Positions 44,812 through 55,380 of a stretch of DNA of 64,000 bases are shown piece by piece; positions within the stretch are counted from its first letter, which is position 1; every line of letters begins with the position of its first letter. Position numbers and translations under genes: made by a program. Under the pieces are notes generated by a model. It was not told the origin of the DNA. It saw only the letters and a list, made by a program, of their open reading frames with translations, and ran no database searches. Source of the DNA: Alligator mississippiensis. Lineage: Eukaryota; Chordata; Crocodylia; Alligatoridae. The DNA lies in contig NC_081828.1 in NCBI RefSeq assembly GCF_030867095.1, forward strand, positions 45,795,434 through 45,859,433, read 5' to 3'.

Positions 44812-47384
44812 GGGGTGACTGGGGTACTAATCACAATAAAATGGGGTCACTTGGCAAAGGGGATGCAAAAATGGCATCTACTGTCACTCGGGGCACAGAA
44901 CTGTCAATTCTACCTCTGAACCTCATATCCAGGAAGGGCACAGCGTGCAACCAGCAGCTTTAACATTTTGGGGCGCAGGGTAACAAAGGTCGAAATGGAA
45001 CACGGTTCCATTCAGATACAACGTCTTAAAACCTTAAGATAAAATTAAGCATAGGCTTCCTCAAGAAAGAATCAGGCCATAAGAGGATTCTTCTTGCTTT
45101 GATGCCAGAGGAGGGTCCAGCAGGGAAGCTGCTCATCAAATCATAGGACTAGAAGTTATATTTACAATCATCTACCTCGCCCTAACACAGGCAGGGGTAA
45201 GGAGCTGAGGTTTCAGACAGCTTACAGGAATTTTAAAGAGCAAGTGAATGTTAAAGAACATGAACTAGTTTCAGATAATATACCGAATTGCTTCCCCTCT
45301 CACATTCCACCTACCCCCCACCCCCATATCCCCCCATTTTGCCTTCTGGTACCTTCCAGCATCTCCTACAGAATGGAAATATGTCCATGAAGAATCAGAG
45401 TAAAGCATACCAGAGGATGGAATGATACATTGCAGCCAGTCCTATGGGAAAAGGGAGAGAAAATTCAAACCTGAAATGATACCCAAGGCTGTTTGTAAGA
45501 TGTGCTAGCCTTTTCTAAACTGTGTTAACTGATTCACATCATATAGTTCTAATCAAATTTCAGTTTGAATTAAAGGTAAATAGAGGATCATCTACCATCA
45601 GAGATGTTTGTGTGCATTTCTGCACTTCTGCAGTAAAGATGGCAGGAGGCATCTGGTGCTACACCAAGTGGTGGGCATGAGCAACAGCAGGCCCTAGATA
45701 CCTGCTGTATATACATGTTAATTAATCCAGTTTAAATTACCTAGTTCAGACTGCCCTAGTCTGCATTAATTTTAATCCTCATTCAATGAGGATTAGTTCA
45801 TTCAGACTGGAGCAAATTTTAATTCGAACTACAGATGTCCATGTGTACATAGTGACAGCTGTAGTGCAGATTAAACCTAGAAAAATATAATGTCTATAAA
45901 CAGCTCAAGTTTTCAACAGCTTGCTATGCACCCTGATTTACAGAGGAGCCCCCTTCTTGAAAGCCACTCTCCCATTCAGAGACTTAGCTCCTTCTTAAGT
46001 TTCCTGGTAAATGCTGTATTGCCAAATACATTGCCTAACTTATAGGAAGGTCTGGGCTTTGTCCCTCCTTTATTCTGTCTATCAAGCAATCCTCCCTTGT
46101 TGGCTCTGTAGAAAGTTAATGCTTCCTGTAAGCAGGAGACACCTATTGTAACAGGAGTGGAGTAAATTAAAATGAAAGGACATGATTTTCCAGCCCCTGT
46201 TGCTCATTATTCACATTGTTCTGCCCTCTGGAACGCTAATATTAACACATCAAATAAGGGAGAAAGCCATTTCCTGAGTAGCTGCCCCATTATTTTCCAT
46301 TTCACTTCTATTAACATTGATAGAGAAAGTTCGCAGCTGTCACAGTCCTTCCAAAGCACACTGGACCCACCAGACTTAAACAGAGTCTACACATTCCAAC
46401 CATGTCGTCAGCCACTAATCCCTGCCATGGCTGTCTTTTCTTCTCAAGCCTTTTTCTTTCCTTTTATTTCTGGAACCTCAAGTCTTCATTCTGCCAGTGC
46501 TTTTTCCCCAACCCCTCAGCAGAAAGGCCTGTACGTTACTTGCTCATTCCAGGGGCAGTCTGAAAGGGAGCATAAAGATGAGTCTCTAATTGTTCACAGG
46601 TAGAAATTTCATCCCAAGAAGATGGGCTCTCTGTTCTGAGAGCAAATCACAAGATCTCAGTGCTAATGGACCAAAGCATAAGTTTTACCCTAACTGTAAA
46701 CTACCTCTAGAATTGGACTTAAGCCTTCCCTCCTTGACTCATCTCAGTTCTTAGGTACTTTAGTTTAGAGCTCATAGTTCTTATTTAGGTAGAATTATAA
46801 TGCTATTATCTCTTCTGGGCATAGGGGGAGGAAAAGCATCTTATTAACCCAGGTCTCATAATCCAGCACTTTGTGAGAATCCCAACTTTTACTTAATAAA
46901 ATTAAGCTTCTAGCCCTTGTGGTTCCAATAAAAAGATGAAAAACCTGTTTCAAGCAAGCCTGAGGACTCAAACAACTAAAACTATATAAGCAACCCCAAA
47001 CATCTGTTATCATGAAATATAGTTTTGAAACCAGCTTCATGATTTTTGAATGCTTAGGATGCACATTGCAGTAGTGAAGCCAAGACATGGCACCACTCGA
47101 TCTGGTTCCCCACACACACTGGCAGGGTGTGATGCACTGATACTGTTCCTTCTCCTTCTCCCTCTCCAAAACCTTGTATCTGGTTGCATCACTACAATCA
47201 CCTGTGTCAAAGTGGAAGCACTCACAGTACTTTAAGTTTTGAGTACAGGGTAGATTATAAAGAGTGGGGAAGTAATTCTAATGTCAAATGAAGGCCAGCA
47301 TAGAGGCCGCTTCCTCTAACTGTTCCAGGAAGTGGTGCCATGAAAACACACTCCCCATGCACTTGCTCCTGCTCTACATATATA
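44812..47384. other. Non-coding stretch, no gene recognised
   Basis: Mostly unassigned. A plus-strand open frame at 46172-46603 (143 codons) is Ser/Phe-rich with no domain and no intron context. 45690-45880 has CTGTATATACATG and CATGTGTACATAG words in inverted arrangement around the hairpin AATCCTCATTCAATGAGGATT-like core, possibly a small MITE. Confidence 0.5.
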
Positions 47385-48065
47385 ACACAACATATATTTT
47401 TCTCCAATTAAAGAGAAACTAGAAGCTTTAGTAATATGCTAGGGGCCTAGTGACACATTATTCTGCGTAAAATCAAAGCAAAATCAAATATAACCATTGG
47501 AATGTGCACTAATTTTCTAGAATATATATTAAATTAAAAAACCACAAACTGGGCAAAAAATAGTCAAAAGATATTGTTTCATTAGCTCTGTAGTCATTAT
47601 AGTGAAATGTATATCTCTTGTTCAGCTTCATAAAACAAAACCTAGTCTTCATGGGCGTTTTGATAGTGCCTCGAGTACTTCAAAGTTAGTTATGTCTACA
47701 CCTGAGTTAATAGAACCACACCTGAGTCAAGGTTTTTAGACAGAGCTAAAAAGAGTCTGCAAGGCTGTGAAACAGAAGAGAGACATTACCAGGAATGGCC
47801 AACAGACCACAAAGCTGCAGAAGAAAGGATAGTTTGAATAGTGGAACATCAAGACCATTTAAAAGTAGAGAGGTTTGTGAAGGGGAGAAAGAGAAGCAGA
47901 CTTCAGGTAAATATGAATGAGTCATGAAGTCAGTTGAGTCCCTCAGCACTGCCTGAATAGAAACGCCCATGCTCCTTTCAGGCAGTTGGTTTTAAAGTCT
48001 GGGTGGGGGCAGGAATCAAAGGGGAATGCAAGTGCACCAAAGCATCCCCCCTAGATCTGCCCCTA
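47385..48065. mobile_element. MITE with GGATCTAG termini, copy 2
   Basis: Homologous to 13705-14206: shared TTTTTCTCCAATTA, AACTAGAAGCTTTA, GGAACATCAAGACCATTTAA, CACTGCCTGAATAGAAA and GCAGTTGGTTTTAAA. The right end CCCCCCTAGATCTGCCCCTA matches the complement of the CAGGGGCGGATCTAG-type terminus. It has about 250 bp of internal sequence (roughly 47510-47760) missing from copy 1. The left terminus is not resolved. Confidence 0.68.
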
Positions 48066-48075
48066 ATCAGGGGAT

Positions 48076-48095
48076 AAAAAAAAAAAAAAAAAAAA
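48076..48095. repeat. Poly(A) tract
   Basis: A run of 20 A just beyond the MITE end. It is not attached to a recognised retroposed body. Confidence 0.9.
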
Positions 48096-48156
48096 GTAAT
48101 GTAGTTGCTATTGGAGAGGCACTAATCACAGATCAGTAAGCACTCCTTAGGCCAAA

Positions 48157-50235
48157 CATAGATTCATAGATGCTACGGTTGGAAGGGACCTCAATAAATC
48201 AACGAGTCTGACCCCCTGCATAGACAGGAAAGAGTGCTGGGTCTAGATGACCCCAGCTAGATGCCCATCTAACCTCCTCTTGAAGACCCCCAGGGTAGGG
48301 GAGAGCACCACCTCCTTTGGGAGCCCGTTCCAGACCTTGGCCACTCGAACTGTGAAGAAGTTCTTCCTAATGTCCAGTCTAAATCTGCTGTCTGCTAGCT
48401 TGTGGCCATTATTTCCCCCAGGAAATGCCTTGTAACCCCCAAGGGCGCCTTGGTGAATAAAACCTCACCAATTCCCTTCTGTGCCCCCGTGATGAACTTA
48501 CAGGCAGCCACAAGGTCGCTTCTCAACCTTCTCTTGCGGAGGCTGAAGAGGTCCAGGTGCCCCAGTCTCTCCTCATAGGGCTTGGCCTGCAAGCCCTTAA
48601 CCATATGAGTGGCCCTTCTCTGGACCCTCTCCAGGTTATCCACATCTCTCTTGAAGTGTGGCACCCAAAATTGAATGCAGTATTCCAACTGCGGTCTGAC
48701 CAGCGCCCGATAGAGGGGAAGTATCACCTCCTTGGATCTGTTCGTCACGCATCTGCTGATGCACGATAAAGTGCCATTAGCTTTTCTGATGGCTTCGTCA
48801 CACTGACGACTCTTGTTCATCTTGGAGTCCACTAGGATGACCCTTCCGCTTCCGTGCCACCAAGCAGGTAATTTCCTAGGCAATAGGTATGCTGGACATT
48901 TTTCCTCCCTAGGTTCAGCACTTTGCACTTCTCCTTATTGAATTGCATTCTGTTGTTTTCTGCCCATATGTCCAACCTGTCCAGGTCTGCTTGTAGTTGT
49001 TCCCTGCCCTCCGGCATGTCTACTTCTCCCCACATTTTTGTGTCATCTGCAAACTTGGACAGAGTACACTTCACTCCCTCGTCCAAGTCGCTGATGAAGA
49101 CATTGAAGAGTATTGGTCCTAGGACCGAGCCCTGTGGGACCCCACTGCCCACACCCTTCCAGGTCGATACCAACCCATCCACTACGACTCTCTGGGTGTG
49201 ACCCTCTAGCCAATTAGCCATCCACTAGACTGTGTAGTCATCCAAGTCGCAGCCTCTTAACTTGTTCACCAGTATGGTGTGGGAAACCATATTAAAGGCC
49301 TTCCTGAAGTCTAAGTATATGACGTTAACCCCTACTCCTGCGTCCAGGCGTTTTGTAACCTGGTCATAAAAAGAGACTAGATTAGTCAGGCATGATCTAC
49401 CTGCTACGAACCCGTGCTGGTTTCCCCTCAGCATAATTTTTCCTGCCGGGCTCTCACAAATGTGAGCCTTGATCATTTTTCCAAAGACTTTGCCAAGGAT
49501 GGAGGTGAAACTGACTGGCCTGTAGTTGCCTGGGTCCTCCTTCCTCCCCTTCTTGAAAATGGGGACCACACTGGCCCTTTTCCAGTCCTCCGGGACCTGG
49601 CCTGTGCACCATGAGTGTTCAAATATTCCCGCCAGTGGCTGTGCAATGATGTCGGCCAGTGCCTTCAGTACCCTCAGATGGAGCTCAACCGGGCCTGCCG
49701 ACTTAAAGGCATCCAGTTCTTCCAAGTGACTCTGCACCATCTCAGGGTCTACGCACGGTAGTCTGGCACCTTGCTGCTGCCTCTCTACCATCCCAGTGAG
49801 AGACTTGTCTTACCCCTCACTTAGGAACACTGAGGCAAAGAACTCATTGAGGAGTTCAGCCTTGTCCCCTCTGTCCATCACCAATTGCTTCTGCCCATTT
49901 AGTAGGGGTCCTATTCCACCCTGGGCCTTCCTTTTACTCCCTATATAGCTGAAAAACAATTTCTTGTTATCCTTAACTTGGGATGCCATCCTCAGCTCCA
50001 TGGTAGCTTTGGCCCGTCTAACTGCCTCCCTACAAGCGCGAGCAGAGGCGGTATACTCCTCTTTGGTAATCTCTCCCTGTTTCCACTTTTTATATGCTCC
50101 CCTTTTAGCCCGTAGGCTGCTCTGGATTTCTCTGGTCAGCCAGGGAAGCTTTCTGGCCCCTTTCCCTCTTTTTCCTTGCATTGGGATCGTCTCCCTCTGT
50201 GCCCAAAGGATCATTTCCTTAAGGCACAGCCACCC
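48157..50235 (-). mobile_element. CR1 LINE, 5'-truncated, broken ORF2
   Basis: The same subfamily as 33941-36480, aligning base for base across almost its full length with scattered substitutions. The 3' tail begins at CATAGATTCATAGATG (48157). Similarity to the other copy stops abruptly after GGCACAGCCACCC (50223-50235). GCCAAACA occurs just outside the 3' end (48151-48158) and again at 50253-50260, 17 bp beyond the 5' break. This could be a target duplication with filler or a coincidence. Confidence 0.95.
48247..50235 (-). pseudogene. CR1 ORF2 pseudogene (reverse transcriptase)
   Basis: Compared with the intact frame at 34021-36528, the reading frame is broken at several points. There is an insertion of roughly 15 bp near 48413-48428, in the C-terminal tail. 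A small deletion shifts frame near 48835. There is an in-frame TAG near 49224, before the segment leading to the reverse-transcriptase [10 protein letters not shown] motif, and an in-frame TAA near 49811. The FADD catalytic box is still readable at about 49050, and the DFRKAF motif survives with a change from DTVSH to NMVSH. The endonuclease is almost entirely absent. It cannot encode a functional enzyme. Confidence 0.92.
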
Positions 50236-50297
50236 ACATGGCACAGGCATGTGCCAAACATCAGCTACAGCACTTTTTTCACCATTAGGTACACAGT

Positions 50298-50673
50298 GGG
50301 CATGTCTACACTTGCACATTTACTGTGCAGTAACTGAAATTACTACGCAGTATGGGTGCATGTCTACACATGCATGCCCACCCTTTGCAGTAAATATGAT
50401 GACTTATACTGACTTGAGAGTAAATTTGATACCTGCAAGATGCAGGTATCAAATTTATGCCCAGTTAGTTACTGCACAGTAACACATGTGTAGATGCCTT
50501 ACTGCATAGTAACATTGTGTGTGTGGATGACTTGAGGCTAACTTTAGTCCCAAGTCAGTCCACACACAGCATTAACACCTGCACATGTAGATACCGGCCT
50601 ATTCCCGCTTACTGTGCGGTAACCTACTGCACAGTAAATTAAAGCCAGTGTAAATGTACTTGTAGACATGCCA
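50298..50673. mobile_element. MITE with GGGCATGTCTACAC termini
   Basis: Left end GGGCATGTCTACACTTGCAC and right end GTACTTGTAGACATGCC are inverse complements. Flanking AGT (50295-50297) and ACT do not form a clean duplication. The interior has a second set of similar ends (GGGTGCATGTCTACACATGC at 50348, ATGTGTAGATGCC near 50489) and hairpins such as TTTGATACCTGCA with TGCAGGTATCAAA, suggesting a MITE inside a MITE. Repeated TACTGTGCAGTAA words pair with each other. Confidence 0.65.
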
Positions 50674-50679
50674 ACTGAG

Positions 50680-52820
50680 GGGAAGCAAGTGAGACTGATG
50701 TGTTTTCACCTCAGTGCTTGCTAATCTGGTCAGAGGCAGTACAGACATGCCCATTCATGGATCAGCAGAGGAGGAGGGACTGATCAGTGACATTTCAGTG
50801 GTAAGGTTGCCATCTTGGGGAACGACAGATTGGGTTCAATTCCCTGAATGGTATGACCTTGGGCTTATCATTTGAATGCTTTAAAAACAGTCTACCCTCT
50901 ATGCCTCAGTTACCCATCAGCATGATAAGGACCAATATGGGTTCCAATCTCACAGGGGAGTCCTGGAAAGAAAAATATAGTAGAGACAGTGAGGTGTCCA
51001 GGAACCACAGAACAAAGGCCATCGGTAGGTTTCAAGTTGAAAAACAATCTATGTATAAAGCCAGAAACCATAAATGCTCTTTCTTCCAAGAATAATATGT
51101 GTAGTGGAGGTGAGGAGGGGGTTATATCATCCCCACCCACCCCTGTTGTTGATATATGAGAGTAAATCTAGGAAAATCTAGTCATAAAATTAATGGAGGC
51201 AGCATTAACTCACAGATCATAAACTCACAGGGGTTTGTAGGTTTTTTTGTTGAAACCATGCAATTTACCAAAGAGCATAATCCATAGCAGCTGTACCTTC
51301 ACATCCCCCAACTCCCGTGCCATATTTGAAGGTTTACGACAACACAATATTGAAAATCTTCAGCAATTTAATGACATATAAAGGTCTCATAAGCAAAAAA
51401 AGTATTTGTTATATAGTGACCCAAATCAAAATATCAGAGAAGGAAAGTTCTGTCCTGTCCTAGAAAGGTCATTATCTGCATGATGGAACTCTGCTTTTTC
51501 AAAGACAGGCCTCATGTCTGTGACATGAATCACCCACACTTAAGGCCAAGGCATAAGCAGCCATTCTTCCATTCCCCCAGAAACAGGAGGTGAGATCCAG
51601 CTTGTCTCTGCTGGCAAGGTCAAGGAAGGGGTTCACAAGCTCATGGGTAGGCCGGGTCTCCCTGAGCCAAAACAAGGAGAGGGAAGGACTCCATTAAGGT
51701 CTGTGAAGTGCCTCCCTTTGCCTCACATGGATCTGCAGGGAGTTCTTAAACTCAAGTCTTTAGCCAGGGCAAGTCTTTTAAAAGTTTTTTGATATTAATC
51801 TAAAGACATTAATATCAAATTAATGGCTTTTGACTCAGGTTTGCATGATCAGGTCTATTGATGGGAATAGGGTTTCAGTATACATGCTACCATATACAGA
51901 ACCAGTGAGGACACACAGAACAGTGCTGGGAATAACTAACAGATATTGGGGGCTTGTAATTCCTTGGTGGGTCTAGGTCCACCATTTGAGTCTAAGAAAT
52001 ATTACTGACTCCCTTCTGCTACTGACCTACAAAAGCAACGAGAAATGTCAGCACTGAAGAGCATAATGACTCAGGGTGTTTTTCCTGCTTCTGGGGATTA
52101 AGGCTTGGATTTTTCCGCAATACACTTTGCTACACCAATATGTAACAAGATTTGTCTGAGCACCTCCTGTAGGCCACTCACCAGATTACTGTCAGGGAAC
52201 TCAACCCACTGCATCTGCAGGTTTTAATCAGGAATCTAAACTGAGCCTCAGCACCATTGTTTAGTACTGGGGGCCACAAGGCTCAGTTCCAGGGTGCAGA
52301 CCCTTTGTCCTGCAAACCAAAATCCATTGCCCAGCTTCTTGTCCTAGATCCATCCTGGCTCCCCAAACTCCTGATAAGTCTTAAACACACACATTCTCAG
52401 GATCTCTCCAACAGGGTATATAAGTGGATTCCTCAAGAGTCCACCTATGAAAACACATATCCAGAACAACTTTGCATGGTTTCTAAACATGTTGTTTTTC
52501 CTTAAAGAATAAAGCATGAGAGCTTGCAGATAACAAGAGGGAACAACATACTTCCTAAAAATAGTGCCCCTCAGTCTAATTCGCTCTTCCCTTGGTTTAT
52601 TCATTTGCATTCAAAAGGCAGAGTTTCCTTCACCTCGTCAAGATCCTGTGGAAGGCATCTCTTCCCTAGTTCCAGTTCTTTTATAACTTCCCTGTCCCTG
52701 TGCCTAGTGACCTTTAGATCAGTTTCTAACAAGTGCTCACAAACCCCTGCCAAGTGACTTCTTTGCTAGGGTGATCTATTCCCTAACAACCCAGTTCTCC
52801 TCAGAAGGAGCTAGCTTTTT
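50680..52820. other. Non-coding stretch, no gene recognised
   Basis: Unassigned, with no ORF above about 88 codons and no terminal repeats. 51780-51830 contains the inverted pair TTGATATTAATCT / AGACATTAATATCAA. Confidence 0.55.
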
Positions 52821-52828
52821 GTCTAGGA

Positions 52829-53089
52829 CAGGGGTGGCCAACCTGCGGCACAGGTACCACAAGTGGCACGGGTAGCCTCTGTGTATGGCATATAGCAAAT
52901 GAGTGAGGGGGCAGGCAGCACAGTGACAGGGTAGGGAACAGAAGGCAGAGCATCAGATCAGGCAGGGAGCACACAGCAGGGAACAGAAAGCAGAGTAGCA
53001 GATTGAGTAGGGGAAGGGATCAGAGTGGTACTCAGAGAGCGTGCAGGACTAATTTGTGAGATGCTTGCCAAAAAGGTTGGCCCCCACTG
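52829..53089. mobile_element. Short hAT MITE (GGGGTGGCCAACC type), 8-bp TSD
   Basis: The left end CAGGGGTGGCCAACCTG and right end AGGTTGGCCCCCACTG are inverse complements with two differences. GTCTAGGA (52821-52828) and ATCTAGGA (53090-53097) match at 7 of 8. The 261-bp interior contains GCAGGGAACAGAAAGCAGAG-like words repeated about three times (52920-53000). Confidence 0.9.
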
Positions 53090-53097
53090 ATCTAGGA

Positions 53098-54485
53098 CAG
53101 TAGTTCAGTGATGCAGTATTTTAGTCAATTAACATCTATTGTTAGACTTGGTCCATCACCTCTTGGGAATTTTAGTCCAATGTAGAGAATGAAGAATATT
53201 GAGATGCTAAAAACCACTGTTCTAATCATAACAGAGTGGGCAGTTATACAGGCATAGACAGCTCATCACCACAATCCATAAGCTGTTCAGAAACTAAATT
53301 ATTACACTAAATTACTACAATTTTTTGTTCCATAATAACAAAGAATAATAACAAAAAAGAGCCATTCTGCCTTTCAATTTGGACAGTACAAAAATCACAT
53401 GAAAGCCATCTGCTCCCCATCTAGTGAGCACTGTCATCCTGACCTGCCTCTTAAAAGTTACAAGGCAGTTTGGAGTTTCTATGGTACACTTTCTGCTTCC
53501 CCAAACACCTGTAACATGAGCTCTTAATCCAGGATCAAAGGCTGGCCATATCCACCCCTAGATTTCTGCATTTTAAGGAACACCTGCCTCTGAGAGGGAA
53601 TTTGGCCTGCTGGGTGCTGGAAGGGCTCCTACACCTGTAATGCCTGGAAGGAAACAATCAGCTGTGAAATGTTATCTTTTGCAGAGTTAATAGAACACAT
53701 CACTATGCCTGTCTATTCGAGTGATGTAGCATTTACTTCAATGCTGTTGGGAGGCTGAATAATGTTTCTGAAGTATTCAAATGTTCCTGCATGCAAGACA
53801 CTGAATACAACACCAGTATAAGAATGGTGTGAATCGTACTTATTGCAGGCTATAACATGCTAGATGGAACCAATATCTCTTAAATTCCTCTTGTCCATTC
53901 ATAGTAGACACTGCTGCTGGTGACCAGAAAGTATATGTATGGAGAGATAGAGGGCATTTGAATAGGATTCCACAATAACCACAGTATTTTTCCCTAACTC
54001 CTGGCTTGTATTCACATTGGGCTTTGCAAGCACATAACTGAAAGAGAACTCCTGTTCCTAAACGTTTGCTGTCTGACATTTTCAATTTCTGCTACTCATC
54101 CTTCTCCTGGTGCATTTACTTCTATGTCCTGTTGGCTTACTGTAAATGTGTTGGAAGTGGAGAACATCTCGATTCCATGTGTGGAGCTGTCAAAGTCTTG
54201 TGAAGCCTTGAATGCTCTTCAGCTTCTCTGCCATTGTCCTCTTCCTCCCCTTCTTCTTTTGTCCTCAGAAAATTCCCATTTCCATTTCATTCTCCATAGC
54301 AGATTTTAGCTGTGAGAGCTGCCAAAACAACTTGGTAATTTAGACCGGGATTTTCAGGAAAACTAACAGAGGTGATTGGTCAACTCTCACTGAAAGTGTC
54401 TTGGTGTAGGATACCTGACTTTCCCCTTTGAAAAGCCCAGACTCTGTCACTTTCAGTAAACAGCCAAATAAACCACTACCAGCTG
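53098..54485. other. Non-coding stretch, no gene recognised
   Basis: AT-rich and unassigned. 53640-53800 lacks low complexity and known repeats and could be conserved unique sequence, but nothing specific supports function. Confidence 0.5.
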
Positions 54486-55380
54486 TGTCTACACATTGCC
54501 ATATGGCGACACTCCTATGGTACCATGCTTTAATGCTTCTTTTTGAGGCAGTAGGACCCAGGGGAAGCCCAGCAGGCTCCCGCAACAGCAGGGCCCATCC
54601 AGCCGCGCCCCCCCAGCTGGGAGCCCCAGCAGGGGCTTCTGGCTAGGGGCCACATGGCTACATCATGCCAGAACCTCAGGTAAGGCGTGGGGAAGGGCAG
54701 GGAAGGAGCTGGTGCTAAGCACAGGGAAAAGCAGCCCCTCACCCACCCCGTGGCCAGCGCTCCCTGCTGCAGCCACTCACAGGCCACACGGGGCTGCCTG
54801 TGCCTGCTCAAAACAAAATGAGGGCAGGGGGTACATGGCAGGATGGCTCGTGCCCCTTGCCCCCCCAGCCCTGCTGCCCCTGCCCACCACCCAGTGCCCC
54901 CCACCCAAAGCCCCTGCCCCCAGCCCTGCTGCCCTGTGCCCCCACCCAAAGCCCCTGCACCCCAGCCCAGGCTCTGTAGCTGTCAGCAGCTACCCAGAAC
55001 CTGAGCCAACTGCAAACATCTGCTGCCTTTCCACCCTGGCCCCAACCTGTGCCTGCACAGCACAGCACTGCACAGGCTGAGTAGCTGCAGCAGGGACCAT
55101 GGGTCACAGGGCAAGGGAGGGGCTGCTTTTCCCCATGCTCAGCACCAGCTGGTTCCCTGCTGCGAAGTAGGGGGTTGGGGCTGTGCACTGCCCCCCGCCT
55201 GTACCACAGAGCTGGAGGGGCACTGGGAGTGAGTGAGTACATGGGACCCACACCAGTGTAGTATGCAGGGCCCAGAGCAGGGCAGCAGGAGTACAGGGTC
55301 CCAGCCGGCAGGGGCTCTATGGAGCCAGGCCAGCTCCCCCCTCTGTTCCTGTTTTGGATAACACCATTGATTAGAGTACA
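54486..55380. other. GC-rich block, possible unidentified mobile element
   Basis: The sequence switches abruptly from AT-rich DNA at GTGTCTACACATTGCC (about 54486) to C-rich DNA and back near 55350. 54850-54970 repeats CACCCAAAGCCCCTGC and CAGCCCTGCTGCCC units. The opening motif resembles the Harbinger-like MITE ends (GTCTACACATG), but no matching right end was found. It also resembles the GC-rich fillers of MITEs elsewhere in the window. Open frames up to 147 codons overlap on both strands with no domain. Confidence 0.35.

Noticed and set aside
46172-46603. 143-codon plus-strand ORF in apparently unique DNA
   Set aside because: No recognisable domain or splice context, and length within chance expectation for 64 kb.
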